From Accumulibacter sp964428215 (lineage in GTDB: Bacteria > Pseudomonadota > Gammaproteobacteria > Burkholderiales > Rhodocyclaceae): a stretch of 26,347 bases of DNA. How positions within the stretch are numbered: the stretch's first letter is position 1; the number at the start of each line of letters is the position of its first letter. The position numbers were made by a program, and so were the translations under genes. The notes below the pieces were generated by a model. The model made no database searches. It saw only the letters and a list, made by a program, of their open reading frames with translations, and had not been told where the DNA came from. Location of the stretch: NCBI GenBank assembly GCA_964428215.1, contig CAYRXO010000023.1, positions 1-26,347 on the forward strand. Direction: 5' to 3'. Shown here one piece after another: positions 9,222 through 15,836 of the stretch.

Positions 9222-9533
9222 TTATGCGACGAGAAACGAATTGCGGTGCTGGCCGTTCGCTTCGAGATTGACCAGCCAGTTCGGAGCTTTGCCGCGACCC
9301 GACCAGGTTTCACCATTCGGACCGCGGTATTTGACGGCTACGACTTTACGCACCGGCATGGGTTGCGCTGTCGGGCCGGCAATTTTGAATCCACAATCGA
9401 CGGCCGATAATTCGTGTTCGGCGATCAGCTGTTTTACCTGGGCTATTGCGGTTGCGGCAGCCGACCGGCGAGCCTCTTCAATTTGTTTGTCCAGAGCTTC
9501 GCGTTGCGCGATCAATTCCTGGATAATCGACAT
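9222..9533 (-). CDS. H-NS family nucleoid-associated DNA-binding protein (BpH3 type)
   Basis: Small 103-residue histone-like protein predicted to bind AT-rich DNA, bridge it and silence genes. The N-terminal half is helical and charged (IIQELIAQREALDKQIEEAR), as expected for the oligomerisation coiled coil. The C-terminal half has the H-NS DNA-binding core YRGPNGETWSGRGKAPNWLV at about 69-88, where the GRGKAP loop is the minor-groove-reading element. The start at 9533 is well supported by an almost ideal ribosome-binding site (AAAGGAGGAG) four bases upstream. It is monocistronic, flanked by 290 bp of AT-rich DNA upstream that includes a perfect dyad, a plausible site for autoregulation. Several paralogues are usual in betaproteobacteria, so no specific symbol is assigned. 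Confidence 0.93.
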   Translation of the reverse strand: MSIIQELIAQREALDKQIEEARRSAAATAIAQVKQLIAEHELSAVDCGFKIAGPTAQPMPVRKVVAVKYRGPNGETWSGRGKAPNWLVNLEANGQHRNSFLVA

Positions 9534-9630
9534 GCACTCCTCCTTTAAAACCGTGGGTTTATACGACGAACCGATGATTGGTATCCGTAACCGGCGATTC
9601 GCAGGTGCGGATTATTACATAAATCCGCCG

Positions 9631-9647
9631 ACAATAATCGCTATTGT
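9631..9647. promoter_or_regulatory. Inverted repeat upstream of the H-NS-like gene
   Basis: Perfect 6-bp arms ACAATA and TATTGT flank a 5-bp centre, about 100 bp upstream of the H-NS-like start within AT-rich DNA. It could be an operator or a curved-DNA binding site. Without other copies this is only a candidate. Confidence 0.3.
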
Positions 9648-9690
9648 TGAAGTTAAAAATCATTTTAGCCGCTCGAATTGCCGTTGCCAG

Positions 9691-9716
9691 AAAAAAACGC
9701 TCCGCTGTCACCGGAA
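9691..9716 (-). terminator. Possible weak intrinsic terminator after the flavin reductase gene
   Basis: On the minus strand a short stem (TCCG with CGGA, extendable by a G-T pair, 7-nt loop) is followed two bases later by seven T residues. It lies about 110 bp downstream of the flavin reductase stop. The stem is short, so efficiency would be low; the T-run is the main support. Confidence 0.4.
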
Positions 9717-9823
9717 TACCTGTGCGGTGTATTGTTATTTTCAGCTGTCGATGCACAGCAGCTATCCGGCGGGCAGCAGGCAGGCAGAGGGGCTGTCGAA
9801 TATGATTTATATCGTGGGGCTGC

Positions 9824-10423
9824 CTATGCCAGTGAGCGATAGCGACCGGCATGGAAAATCAATGGTTCACGTGATTCCGCGCTGAAAAATCGCGTTACGC
9901 GACCGACGAAAATCAGGTGGTCACCGCCCGGATACTCGGCTTCCGGTGTGCATTCGAAGCAGGCGACGCAATTTTCCAGCAGCGGTATGCCGCCCGGGCC
10001 GTCGCGAATTTGCAGTCCGGCGAAAGGATTTTCGTCCGCTGCGGCAAAGCTTTCCGAAACAGGTGCCTGATTTGCCGACAAGACGTTCACCGCGTAATGG
10101 GCTGCGCGTCGAAAATGCGCGAGCTTTGCCGTGGCCAGCGACAGACTCCACAGAATTAATGGCGGATCGAGAGAAACGGCATTGAACGAGTTGATCGTCA
10201 CGCCGATCGGCACGCCGTCCGCCGTCCGCGTAGTGATGACGGTCACGCCGGTGGCGAACTGGCCCAGCGCGTTGCGCAAAGCACGATCGCCATCGTCGCG
10301 ACGTCGGGAAGCGGACGTTGTCGCGCTGGCCTCGCTGCTTCCGGACGATGAACGGGGCGATGGTGACAGGGTGGATTGATTTGCGGGCCGGGGCATCAGC
10401 CGCTCCGGCCGGATATTGCGCAC
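9824..10423 (-). CDS. Flavin reductase-like, FMN-binding protein
   Basis: Member of the flavin_reduct (HpaC/RutF-like) family, predicted to reduce FMN or FAD with NAD(P)H and hand the reduced flavin to a partner monooxygenase. The 199-residue product has a Ser-rich, low-complexity N-terminus of about 45 residues. The conserved core follows: RNALGQFATGVTVITTR, then GVTINSFNAVSLDPPLILWS, and GDHLIFVGRVTRF near the end. The start is GTG at 10423 with GAGGAA about nine bases upstream; Met10 at 10396 is an alternative with GGAG upstream. No monooxygenase or oxygenase gene sits beside it, so the partner is unknown. A role in supplying reduced flavin for UbiX, 3 kb away, would be speculation. Confidence 0.88.
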   Translation of the reverse strand: MRNIRPERLMPRPANQSTLSPSPRSSSGSSEASATTSASRRRDDGDRALRNALGQFATGVTVITTRTADGVPIGVTINSFNAVSLDPPLILWSLSLATAKLAHFRRAAHYAVNVLSANQAPVSESFAAADENPFAGLQIRDGPGGIPLLENCVACFECTPEAEYPGGDHLIFVGRVTRFFSAESREPLIFHAGRYRSLA

Positions 10424-10492
10424 ATGCTAAGATTCCTCGTCCTGTCAGTATGAAAGTCCAGGCACATCATTCTTGCGAAAATCGGGCGCTTG

Positions 10493-10511
10493 CGGCGACG
10501 AGCCGTCGCCG
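10493..10511. other. Perfect 8-bp GC hairpin in the flavin reductase 5' region
   Basis: Arms CGGCGACG and CGTCGCCG enclose a 3-nt loop. It lies 70-88 bp upstream of the flavin reductase GTG. No T-run follows on either strand, so it is not a standard terminator. It could be a leader hairpin if transcription starts in the AT-rich block further upstream. Confidence 0.4.
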
Positions 10512-10664
10512 ATATGCCTCTTCTCTTTCCATCGACGCCGCTTTCAACCGCCAGTCCTGACCAGATGCGCTACGATACGAAACTGCATCGGTGCATAATT
10601 CGCCATAAAACTGACATGAAAACAGTATGTTAGAAAAAACAACTTTCGTAAAATATGCCTGAAA

Positions 10665-10690
10665 CGTCAAATTTTATCAATAAATTGACG
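10665..10690. promoter_or_regulatory. AT-rich inverted repeat (CGTCAA/TTGACG arms)
   Basis: Six-base perfect arms, extendable by three more pairs with one bulged base, span 26 bp. The right arm is a consensus-like -35 (TTGACG) pointing towards mutY, and a -35-like TTGATA on the minus strand lies inside the repeat. It may therefore be an operator over divergent promoters. This is inferred from symmetry and position only. Confidence 0.35.
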
Positions 10691-10838
10691 CTTGCGTCGC
10701 TTTAACCTATTGATTTTAAAAAATATTTATGCGCCAACGCCATGCGAAACGGGGGTTATCCCTCCGCCGACCGGTACTGTCGAGACGGAGCGAGCCGCTG
10801 CGGCTGGCATATTTATATTTCTTTGCCCGGCTGCCGAT

Positions 10839-12098
10839 TTGAGCAGGCGGGCAGCGACTGGCCTCGGCAATCAGGATGACGACGCCGCGCTCGGCTTTGC
10901 CGAGCGGGTGATCGACTGGCAAGGCCATTGTGGCCGTCACGACCTGCCGTGGCAGAACACCCGCGACGCCTACCGCATCTGGCTGTCGGAAATCATGCTG
11001 CAGCAGACACAGGTGAGCAGCGTGCAGCCGTATTACCTCCGCTTTCTGGCGCATTTTCCCGACCTGCCGCATCTGGCGGCGGCGCCTCTCGACGAGGTCC
11101 TCGCTTTGTGGTCCGGGCTCGGTTATTACGCGCGTGCCCGCCATCTGCAGCGCTGCGCGCAAATGCTGGTCGCCGATCATGCCGGACGCTTTCCAGACGA
11201 TCCGGCGTTGCTCGCCGGCCTGCCGGGCATCGGCCGCTCGACGGCGGCGGCGATCGCCGTTTTCGCTTTCGGCAAGCGCGCGGCGATTCTCGACGGTAAT
11301 GTCAAACGAGTGCTCGCCCGCTGCTTCGCCGTCGAAGGCCATCCGTCGGCGGCACCGGTCGAACGCCGTTTATGGACACTTGCCGAATCGCTGTTGCCCA
11401 CACGGGATATCGAACGCTATACGCAGGGAATGATGGACCTCGGTGCCACGTGGTGTACGCGCCAGCGGCCGCAGTGCAGTGCCTGCCCGTTGCAGACGAT
11501 CTGCCGGGCGTGCCGCGATGGCCGGCAAGCGGAACTGCCGACGCGACGCGCCGGCAAGGTTTTACCGCAGCAACAACAGCAGGTGTTGCTGCTGACCGAT
11601 GGGCGACAGGTGCTGCTCGAGCGTCGTCCTCCGCAGGGCATCTGGGGGGGCTTGCTGGCGCTGCCGGAAGGGGCACCGGAAGCGGCGGCGGTTTTTGCGC
11701 AACGCCAGTCCTGCGAGTTGCTGCATCTCGGCCCGCGCAGTCGCCTCGACCATGCTTTCAGCCATTTCCGCCTGACGCTCGAGGTGCAGCGCTGCAACGT
11801 CCGGGTTCTCGGTCTTACAGTCGGTGAAGATCGCTGGCAGTGGCTGGCCGTCGAGGCGATCGCCAGCGCCGCCTTGCCGACGCCGATACGTAAAATTCTG
11901 CTCGCCGAACTGGCCGGCGATCCGTCCGCCGACGCTCAGGCGCTGCGGCCGATCGCCCAGCGTCCGAAAGCGACACCACAGGCCAAGGTGACAAAACCCG
12001 CCGACCAGCCGAGCAGACTGTTGCGCCCGAAGCCATCGAGGGCCATGCCGAAGGCCACCGGTCCGACGAAACCGCCGGCGAAGCCGATCGTCGAGTAG
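10839..12098 (+). CDS. mutY: A/G-specific adenine glycosylase MutY
   Basis: DNA repair glycosylase that removes adenine mispaired with 8-oxoguanine. Seen: LPWQNTRDAYRIWLSEIMLQ with the catalytic Glu, the helix-hairpin-helix LPGIGRSTAAAIAVFAFG, ILDGNVKRVLAR with the catalytic Asp, the [4Fe-4S] loop C-X6-C-X2-C-X5-C at 11454-11504, and a NUDIX-like C-terminal domain (PPQGIWGGLLALPEG). Glu and Asp are 101 residues apart, as in E. coli. No ATG exists in this frame before the conserved domain. Candidate starts are TTG 10839 (used here, 419 residues), GTG 10908 (closest to family length at the N-terminus) and TTG 10692; none has a good ribosome-binding site. The last 55 or so residues, after KILLAELAG, are Pro/Lys-rich, look non-homologous, and are antisense to the end of the MFS gene. 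Confidence 0.93.
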   Translation: MSRRAATGLGNQDDDAALGFAERVIDWQGHCGRHDLPWQNTRDAYRIWLSEIMLQQTQVSSVQPYYLRFLAHFPDLPHLAAAPLDEVLALWSGLGYYARARHLQRCAQMLVADHAGRFPDDPALLAGLPGIGRSTAAAIAVFAFGKRAAILDGNVKRVLARCFAVEGHPSAAPVERRLWTLAESLLPTRDIERYTQGMMDLGATWCTRQRPQCSACPLQTICRACRDGRQAELPTRRAGKVLPQQQQQVLLLTDGRQVLLERRPPQGIWGGLLALPEGAPEAAAVFAQRQSCELLHLGPRSRLDHAFSHFRLTLEVQRCNVRVLGLTVGEDRWQWLAVEAIASAALPTPIRKILLAELAGDPSADAQALRPIAQRPKATPQAKVTKPADQPSRLLRPKPSRAMPKATGPTKPPAKPIVE

Positions 12099-13135
12099 AA
12101 AGCCAGCGCCGTTCCGCGGATTTCCGGCGCCGTTTCGGTAAGCAAGCCGGCGGTCAGCGCCGCCGAGTCGAGATTCATGCTCGCCGCGTAGAACAGCAGC
12201 AGCAACACCCGCCAGGCGCTGGGCAGATCGCCGCTCGCCGCTACGAGCAAGGCCAGCGCGCAGGATAAGGGCATCACCGTTTGCAGCCAGCGCAAGCGGC
12301 CCCAGCGATGCGCGCCCTCGTTGCCGAGAACGCTCGCCGGGACGGCGAGGAAAGTGGCGAGGGCGGCGATCAGCCCGGGCAACGCCGTCCAGGCGTCCGG
12401 CTGGCGCAGATGGCTCCAGGTCAGATAGGCGACCAGCCAGCTGCGGAAGCCGAACAGTTCCCAATTGTGGCCAAAATAGGCGCCGCAAAACGCCAGGATG
12501 CGCCGGTCGCGCACCACGCGGCGCCACAACTGCGGCGCCGGTGTCGAATGCGCCGCTACCGGCTGCGGGCGTGCGGCGACCCCTAGCCAGACCAGCAGCA
12601 CCGCCAGCGATGCGGCGGCGGCGGCGATGGCGAATTGCCCCTGCCAGGGCAACCGATCGCGCAGCAGCTCGCTCCACAAATAAGAGAAGCCGGCGCCGAC
12701 GCCGAAGGTCGCCGTATAAAACGCCGCGCCGCGTGACTGCACGGCGATCGGCAAACGATCGCTCATCGCTTTCAAACCGGGCATGTAGGTGCCGGCCAAC
12801 CCCAGTCCCGCCAGCCACCAGCAGCCGAGCGCAGTGACGAAACCGTCAGCAAAAACGGCGAAACCGGCCAGAGCCACCGCCGTCAGCGCGGCGCTGCCCA
12901 GATAGATGCGTCGCGCGTCGATGCGATCGGTCAGACTGACCAGCAGCGGCACGGCGAGAATGTAGCCGAGAAAAAAGATACCGCTCAGCCAGCCGCCTTG
13001 CGTCGCCGACAACTGCCATTGCTGCGAGAGCAGGGGCAGCAGCGACGGAACGAGCGCGAAACCGGCCATCGACGCTACTTCGGCGGCACAGAAGATCGAC
13101 ACCAGCGCGGCCGGTGAACGCGTGTCGTTTGCCAT
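11936..13135 (-). CDS. Major facilitator superfamily (MFS) transporter
   Basis: Predicted 12-helix inner-membrane transporter of 399 residues. Hydrophobic segments are spread along the whole length. The loop between helices 2 and 3 reads LLVSLTDRIDARRIYLGSAA, a weak form of the MFS motif A (usually GxLaDrxGrrxxl). The C-terminal half has GTALAFYSTIGFAGGFVGPVAFG, typical of helices 10-11. Substrate cannot be read from sequence; the nearest general resemblance is to YbjJ/CynX-like or drug-type MFS. The start is ATG 13135; a TTG lies immediately upstream. It is convergent with mutY and overlaps it by 163 bp. The ubiX terminator at 13192-13216 lies just upstream, so it probably has its own promoter in the roughly 55 bp between. 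Confidence 0.9.
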   Translation of the reverse strand: MANDTRSPAALVSIFCAAEVASMAGFALVPSLLPLLSQQWQLSATQGGWLSGIFFLGYILAVPLLVSLTDRIDARRIYLGSAALTAVALAGFAVFADGFVTALGCWWLAGLGLAGTYMPGLKAMSDRLPIAVQSRGAAFYTATFGVGAGFSYLWSELLRDRLPWQGQFAIAAAAASLAVLLVWLGVAARPQPVAAHSTPAPQLWRRVVRDRRILAFCGAYFGHNWELFGFRSWLVAYLTWSHLRQPDAWTALPGLIAALATFLAVPASVLGNEGAHRWGRLRWLQTVMPLSCALALLVAASGDLPSAWRVLLLLFYAASMNLDSAALTAGLLTETAPEIRGTALAFYSTIGFAGGFVGPVAFGMALDGFGRNSLLGWSAGFVTLACGVAFGRWAIGRSA

Positions 13136-13191
13136 CAATGATCGCTGCTCACGTCGGCGGCGTTCCGTTTGGCCCGCTCGGGTGAAGGAGG

Positions 13192-13216
13192 AAAAATCGT
13201 CGCCCGCTGGGCGACG
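13192..13216 (-). terminator. Rho-independent terminator after ubiX
   Basis: On the minus strand a perfect 8-bp stem (CGTCGCCC with GGGCGACG, loop AGC) is followed by ATTTTT. It begins about 30 bases after the ubiX stop. Strong stem, tight loop and T-run make this a textbook intrinsic terminator closing the DUF3124-Gx-ubiX transcript. Confidence 0.88.
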
Positions 13217-13246
13217 GTGTGTAGTCCGCGCCGAAGCGGCAGATAT

Positions 13247-13861
13247 TCACTGGCGCGGGCCTTCGCCCCAGCGTGGCAACAGGGTATGCGGCACCTGCAG
13301 ATGGTCGAGGATGCGCGCGACGACGAAATCGACCATTTCCGTCACCTGTTGCGGCCGATGATAAAAACCGGGGTTCGGCGGCAGAATGACCACGCCGGCG
13401 CGCGCCAGACGCAACATGTTTTCGAGATGGATCACCGACAGCGGCGTTTCGCGCGGGACGAGGATCAGCTTGCGGCCTTCCTTGAGCACCACGTCGGCGG
13501 CGCGTTCGATCAATTTGCTCGCCAGTCCCTGCGCCACGGCGGCGAGTGTGCCCATCGAACACGGGCAGATGACCATCGCCTCCGGCGGGTTGGAGCCGCT
13601 GGCCACCGGTGCGAACCATTCCTCGCGGCCATAGACCGCCAGTTCTCCCGGCGCCTCCGCATAGCGCGCGCGCAGCAGGCGACACACGTCTTCGGCGCGC
13701 GCCGGCAGGTCGAGGTCGATTTCCTGTCGGGCGACGATCTGTGCCACCGACGAGTAGAGCAACTGCACGCGGCAGCCGGCCAGCAGCAGGCATTCGAGCA
13801 GACGCAGGCCGTACGGCATGCCGGAGGCGCCGGTGAACGCCAGACAGATTGTTTCAGGCAT
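13247..13861 (-). CDS. ubiX: Flavin prenyltransferase UbiX
   Basis: Joins a dimethylallyl group to reduced FMN to make prenyl-FMN, the cofactor of UbiD-type decarboxylases in ubiquinone synthesis and aromatic-acid metabolism. The 204-residue protein starts with the family N-terminus ICLAFTGASGMPYGLRLLE. It has VICPCSMGTLAAVAQGLASKLIERAADV, a very conserved UbiX segment, and then KLILVPRETPLSVIHLENML and GVVILPPNPGFYHRPQ, where the PRE and PxPGFY motifs contribute to the active site. Length and motifs are complete. The ATG lies inside the end of the Gx-transporter gene (8-bp overlap) with GGTGGA upstream, so translation is probably coupled. Last gene before a clear terminator. No ubiD lies in the window. 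Confidence 0.96.
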   Translation of the reverse strand: MPETICLAFTGASGMPYGLRLLECLLLAGCRVQLLYSSVAQIVARQEIDLDLPARAEDVCRLLRARYAEAPGELAVYGREEWFAPVASGSNPPEAMVICPCSMGTLAAVAQGLASKLIERAADVVLKEGRKLILVPRETPLSVIHLENMLRLARAGVVILPPNPGFYHRPQQVTEMVDFVVARILDHLQVPHTLLPRWGEGPRQ

Positions 13862-14447
13862 GTTCCACCGGTGTCATGGCGTCCGATGCGGGCGGCAAGG
13901 TCAGCAACAGGCGGCTGGCGATCAGCCCGTTGACCGTTCCGAAGAACAGCGCCGCTGTCGCCAGCAAGGGCAGCAGCAGAAACAAGCCATCATGTGGGAT
14001 CAACCACAGTCGCGCCAGCAGCAGTTGTCCGCCAAGATGCGCCAGGGCGGCCAGGATGCTCCAGCTCACCGGACCGAACCAGCGCGTCGGCAGGCAAAAT
14101 GCCGCGCGCAACATCAGCAGACTGCTCAAGGCACCGCAGACACTGAGAAAAAATCCCGGCGAAAGAAACTGACCGAGCAGGAAACTGCCGGCGAAAACTC
14201 GCAGACCGGTCACCCAGGCGGCGGCCGACCAGCCGTGCCGTGCCAGGACGATCAAGGTGACGATATTGGCCAGGCCCGGTTTGACGCCGGGCACCGGCAG
14301 CGGGATCGCCGCGTCGATCAGCGACAGACCGATCGCCGCCGCCGCCAGTTGCGCCAGACGATGATCTTCGGGCGTCGTCGTCAGGCGGACCAGATGCGGC
14401 GCCGTGCGGTCGTTGGCGGGAGAAGAATCGCTGTTGGCGACGGCCAT
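13854..14447 (-). CDS. Gx transporter family membrane protein (Hpre_diP_synt_I domain)
   Basis: Hydrophobic 197-residue protein with five or six predicted membrane segments. The segment IPLPVPGVKPGLANIVTLIV, near residues 43-62, is the hallmark of the family annotated either as heptaprenyl diphosphate synthase component I or as Gx transporter; members resemble ECF-type substrate-binding components. Substrate is unknown and enzymatic prenyl synthesis is unlikely for this all-membrane protein. The start at 14447 lies four bases after the DUF3124 stop. A longer frame to 14561 would run back into the DUF3124 coding region, so the shorter start is preferred. Overlap with ubiX at its 3' end indicates one operon, which hints at a flavin- or prenyl-related role, but this is inference. 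Confidence 0.85.
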   Translation of the reverse strand: MAVANSDSSPANDRTAPHLVRLTTTPEDHRLAQLAAAAIGLSLIDAAIPLPVPGVKPGLANIVTLIVLARHGWSAAAWVTGLRVFAGSFLLGQFLSPGFFLSVCGALSSLLMLRAAFCLPTRWFGPVSWSILAALAHLGGQLLLARLWLIPHDGLFLLLPLLATAALFFGTVNGLIASRLLLTLPPASDAMTPVEHA

Positions 14448-14451
14448 GAGA

Positions 14452-14958
14452 TCAGGGTTCGGAAACCGCTCGTCCGCGCGAAATGAAAGCCACCGAATAG
14501 CCGGCCTGGAAGCGCGAATGCAAGGCTTCGATGGTCGGTGGTGAAACAGGCGTCGGGGCATCCCATTTGATCGCGTAATTGGCGCCCGAACCGCCGGCGT
14601 TTTCGCGCAGTTCGACGAAAATTTCCAGCGTACCGAATGGCGGTACGCTGCGCGGCGACGGCACCGAATTACGGATCAGCGAGCCATCAGTGTTGTAATA
14701 CGGCGCGGAAACGACGCGGATCGCCGTCTTCGGATCGGTGTTGCGTACGCTGACCAGCACCGACAGCAGCAGACTGTCGCCGCGGCCCGACGAGCTGGCA
14801 TTGCCATGGCGCAATTCCGAATAAATCGGCACATAAACGGTCTGTCCTTTGCTCGCCGGCTCGATGCCTTCCGCGAATGCCGTCGAAGCCAGCAACGCCA
14901 ACCCGGCCAGGACGCCGCGGGTGGCCGCCGCCGATGCGCAACGAAAAGTCAGAAACAT
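14452..14958 (-). CDS. DUF3124 domain protein, secreted
   Basis: Protein of 168 residues with a clear Sec signal peptide: hydrophobic core GVLAGLALLASTAFA with an AFA cleavage site near residue 29. The mature part begins with GQTVYVPIYSELRHG and contains LLLSVLVSVRNTDPKTAIRV and APYYNTDGSLI, characteristic of DUF3124. The fold is expected to be a small periplasmic beta domain; no function is established. The start at 14958 was chosen because AAGGAACTGGAC precedes it at good spacing and the signal peptide starts there; an upstream start at 15012 would add 18 residues before the signal peptide. It is the first gene of the DUF3124-Gx-ubiX operon and diverges from the yidD-like gene. Confidence 0.88.
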   Translation of the reverse strand: MFLTFRCASAAATRGVLAGLALLASTAFAEGIEPASKGQTVYVPIYSELRHGNASSSGRGDSLLLSVLVSVRNTDPKTAIRVVSAPYYNTDGSLIRNSVPSPRSVPPFGTLEIFVELRENAGGSGANYAIKWDAPTPVSPPTIEALHSRFQAGYSVAFISRGRAVSEP

Positions 14959-15153
14959 GTCCAGTTCCTTTCGGCGAAATGGAATGCCGATTATCCCGCA
15001 AGCGCAGTCCATCTGCCGAAACGTTGAATGCTTGCCAAGGACAGAACAGTCTACAGTAGTGTTGTGGCCTATGATGAATCACATCAAGTCGGCGTATGAA
15101 ATGAAAACAGCTCGCCGGTCTTCGATAGTCAAAGCACAACCGGACGGGACGCG

Positions 15154-15582
15154 ATGAAAAGCTTGTTGCTGTTTGCAATCGTTTTTTATCAACGCCACCT
15201 GTCTGCGCGCAAAGGTTTTTGCTGCGCCTATCGCCATCATGCCGGCCATGCCAGTTGTTCGCTGCTCGGACTGCGGGCGGTCAGACGATTCGGCATTGTC
15301 GGCGGTTTGCGTGTGCTCAAGCGCCGGCTCTATCTTTGCGGCGTAGCCAGCCGGCGCTATGCGCCGCTGCGGCCGCATCGCTACCAGCGCGGTGACTGCG
15401 ACCCGGGGTGTGATCTGCCCTGCGAAGGCGGTTGCGAACTGCCCGGCATGCAATCGTGTCAGCCGCTGGAAATTCTCGATTGCGCTGATGTGTGCGGATG
15501 CGGCGGATCGAAAAACAACAGAAAAGAAAGCAGCAAGGAAGCGGCGGTCTACATCCCGCCGCCGATCGACAGGCGGACATGA
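15154..15582 (+). CDS. yidD: YidD-family membrane insertion efficiency factor variant with cysteine-rich tail
   Basis: Residues 1-63 follow the YidD pattern: an amphipathic N-terminus (LLLFAIVFYQRHLSARKGF), Cys23-Cys24, HASCSLLGLRAVRRFGIVGG and LKRRLYLCG. In ordinary YidD the corresponding motif is CRFxPTCSxYA. The protein is 142 residues against about 85 for E. coli YidD. The extension is arginine-rich, then holds eight cysteines between 82 and 116, ending CADVCGCGG, and a polar tail. YidD assists YidC-dependent membrane insertion, but its gene usually sits between rnpA and yidC; here it stands alone, so the role may differ. The cysteine spacing suggests metal binding or disulfides. The ribosome-binding site (GGGAC) is modest. 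Confidence 0.72.
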   Translation: MKSLLLFAIVFYQRHLSARKGFCCAYRHHAGHASCSLLGLRAVRRFGIVGGLRVLKRRLYLCGVASRRYAPLRPHRYQRGDCDPGCDLPCEGGCELPGMQSCQPLEILDCADVCGCGGSKNNRKESSKEAAVYIPPPIDRRT

Positions 15583-15590
15583 CCGCCGTC

Positions 15591-15664
15591 TGGTGCCCCC
15601 GGTCGGAATCGAACCAACACCTGATGATTACAAATCAACTGCACGACCTTCATGCTACGGGGGC
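15591..15664 (-). tRNA. tRNA-Thr (anticodon UGU), atypical D arm
   Basis: A 74-nt cloverleaf with encoded CCA: acceptor GCCCCCG paired with CGGGGGC, D stem GCAT/GTGC, anticodon stem GTTGA/TCATC, loop TTTGTAA with anticodon TGT (plus-strand 15630-15632), T stem GTTGG/CCGAC and T loop TTCGATT. Acceptor, anticodon loop and T arm are canonical. The D loop is only 7 nt (GAAGGTC), lacks A14 and A21, and the anticodon stem has a T-T mismatch at 28-42. It may be functional or a decaying copy. A perfect TATAAT lies upstream. Confidence 0.87.
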
Positions 15665-15685
15665 CAGCAAACAGATTGCAGCGGG

Positions 15686-15691
15686 ATTATA
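15686..15691 (-). promoter_or_regulatory. -10 box of the tRNA-Thr promoter
   Basis: Perfect TATAAT on the minus strand, 22 bp upstream of the tRNA 5' end. Transcription would start about 15 nt before the mature tRNA. The -35 at 17-bp spacing (CCTACG) is weak. Confidence 0.5.
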
Positions 15692-15836
15692 ACGGATAGC
15701 GCAAAGACCGTAGGCGCCGGATTGGTTGGAGGGCATGCCCGGATACCCACGCGCGTCGCGTCTTGTTCGCCTCTCTCCAGGCGCCATCCCCATGTTGATT
15801 CAATTCTCGCAAGTTAGCCTTTGTCATATTCACTTT

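Larger units (their letters stand above)
10424..10838. other. AT-rich intergenic region between flavin reductase and mutY
   Basis: About 415 bp with no recognisable protein in any frame. It holds a GC hairpin at 10493-10511 and an AT-rich dyad at 10665-10690. A run of A/T-rich sequence at 10600-10740 is the likely location of divergent promoters for the flavin reductase and mutY. On the minus strand, TTGATA (inside the dyad) followed after 17 bp by CATATT is a fair promoter match. Confidence 0.5.

Noticed and set aside
6857..9271. Plus-strand frame of about 800 codons across apaH and galE
   Set aside because: Both real genes lie opposite to it with complete catalytic motifs; the translation has no recognisable family and no ribosome-binding site.
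10467..10670. Small minus-strand frame of 67 codons upstream of the flavin reductase
   Set aside because: It spans the AT-rich dyad region and the GC hairpin, has no good ribosome-binding site and no resemblance to a known leader or small protein.
15573..15589. GGCGG/CCGCC hairpin at the end of the yidD-like gene as a terminator
   Set aside because: Only five base pairs and no T-run on either strand.
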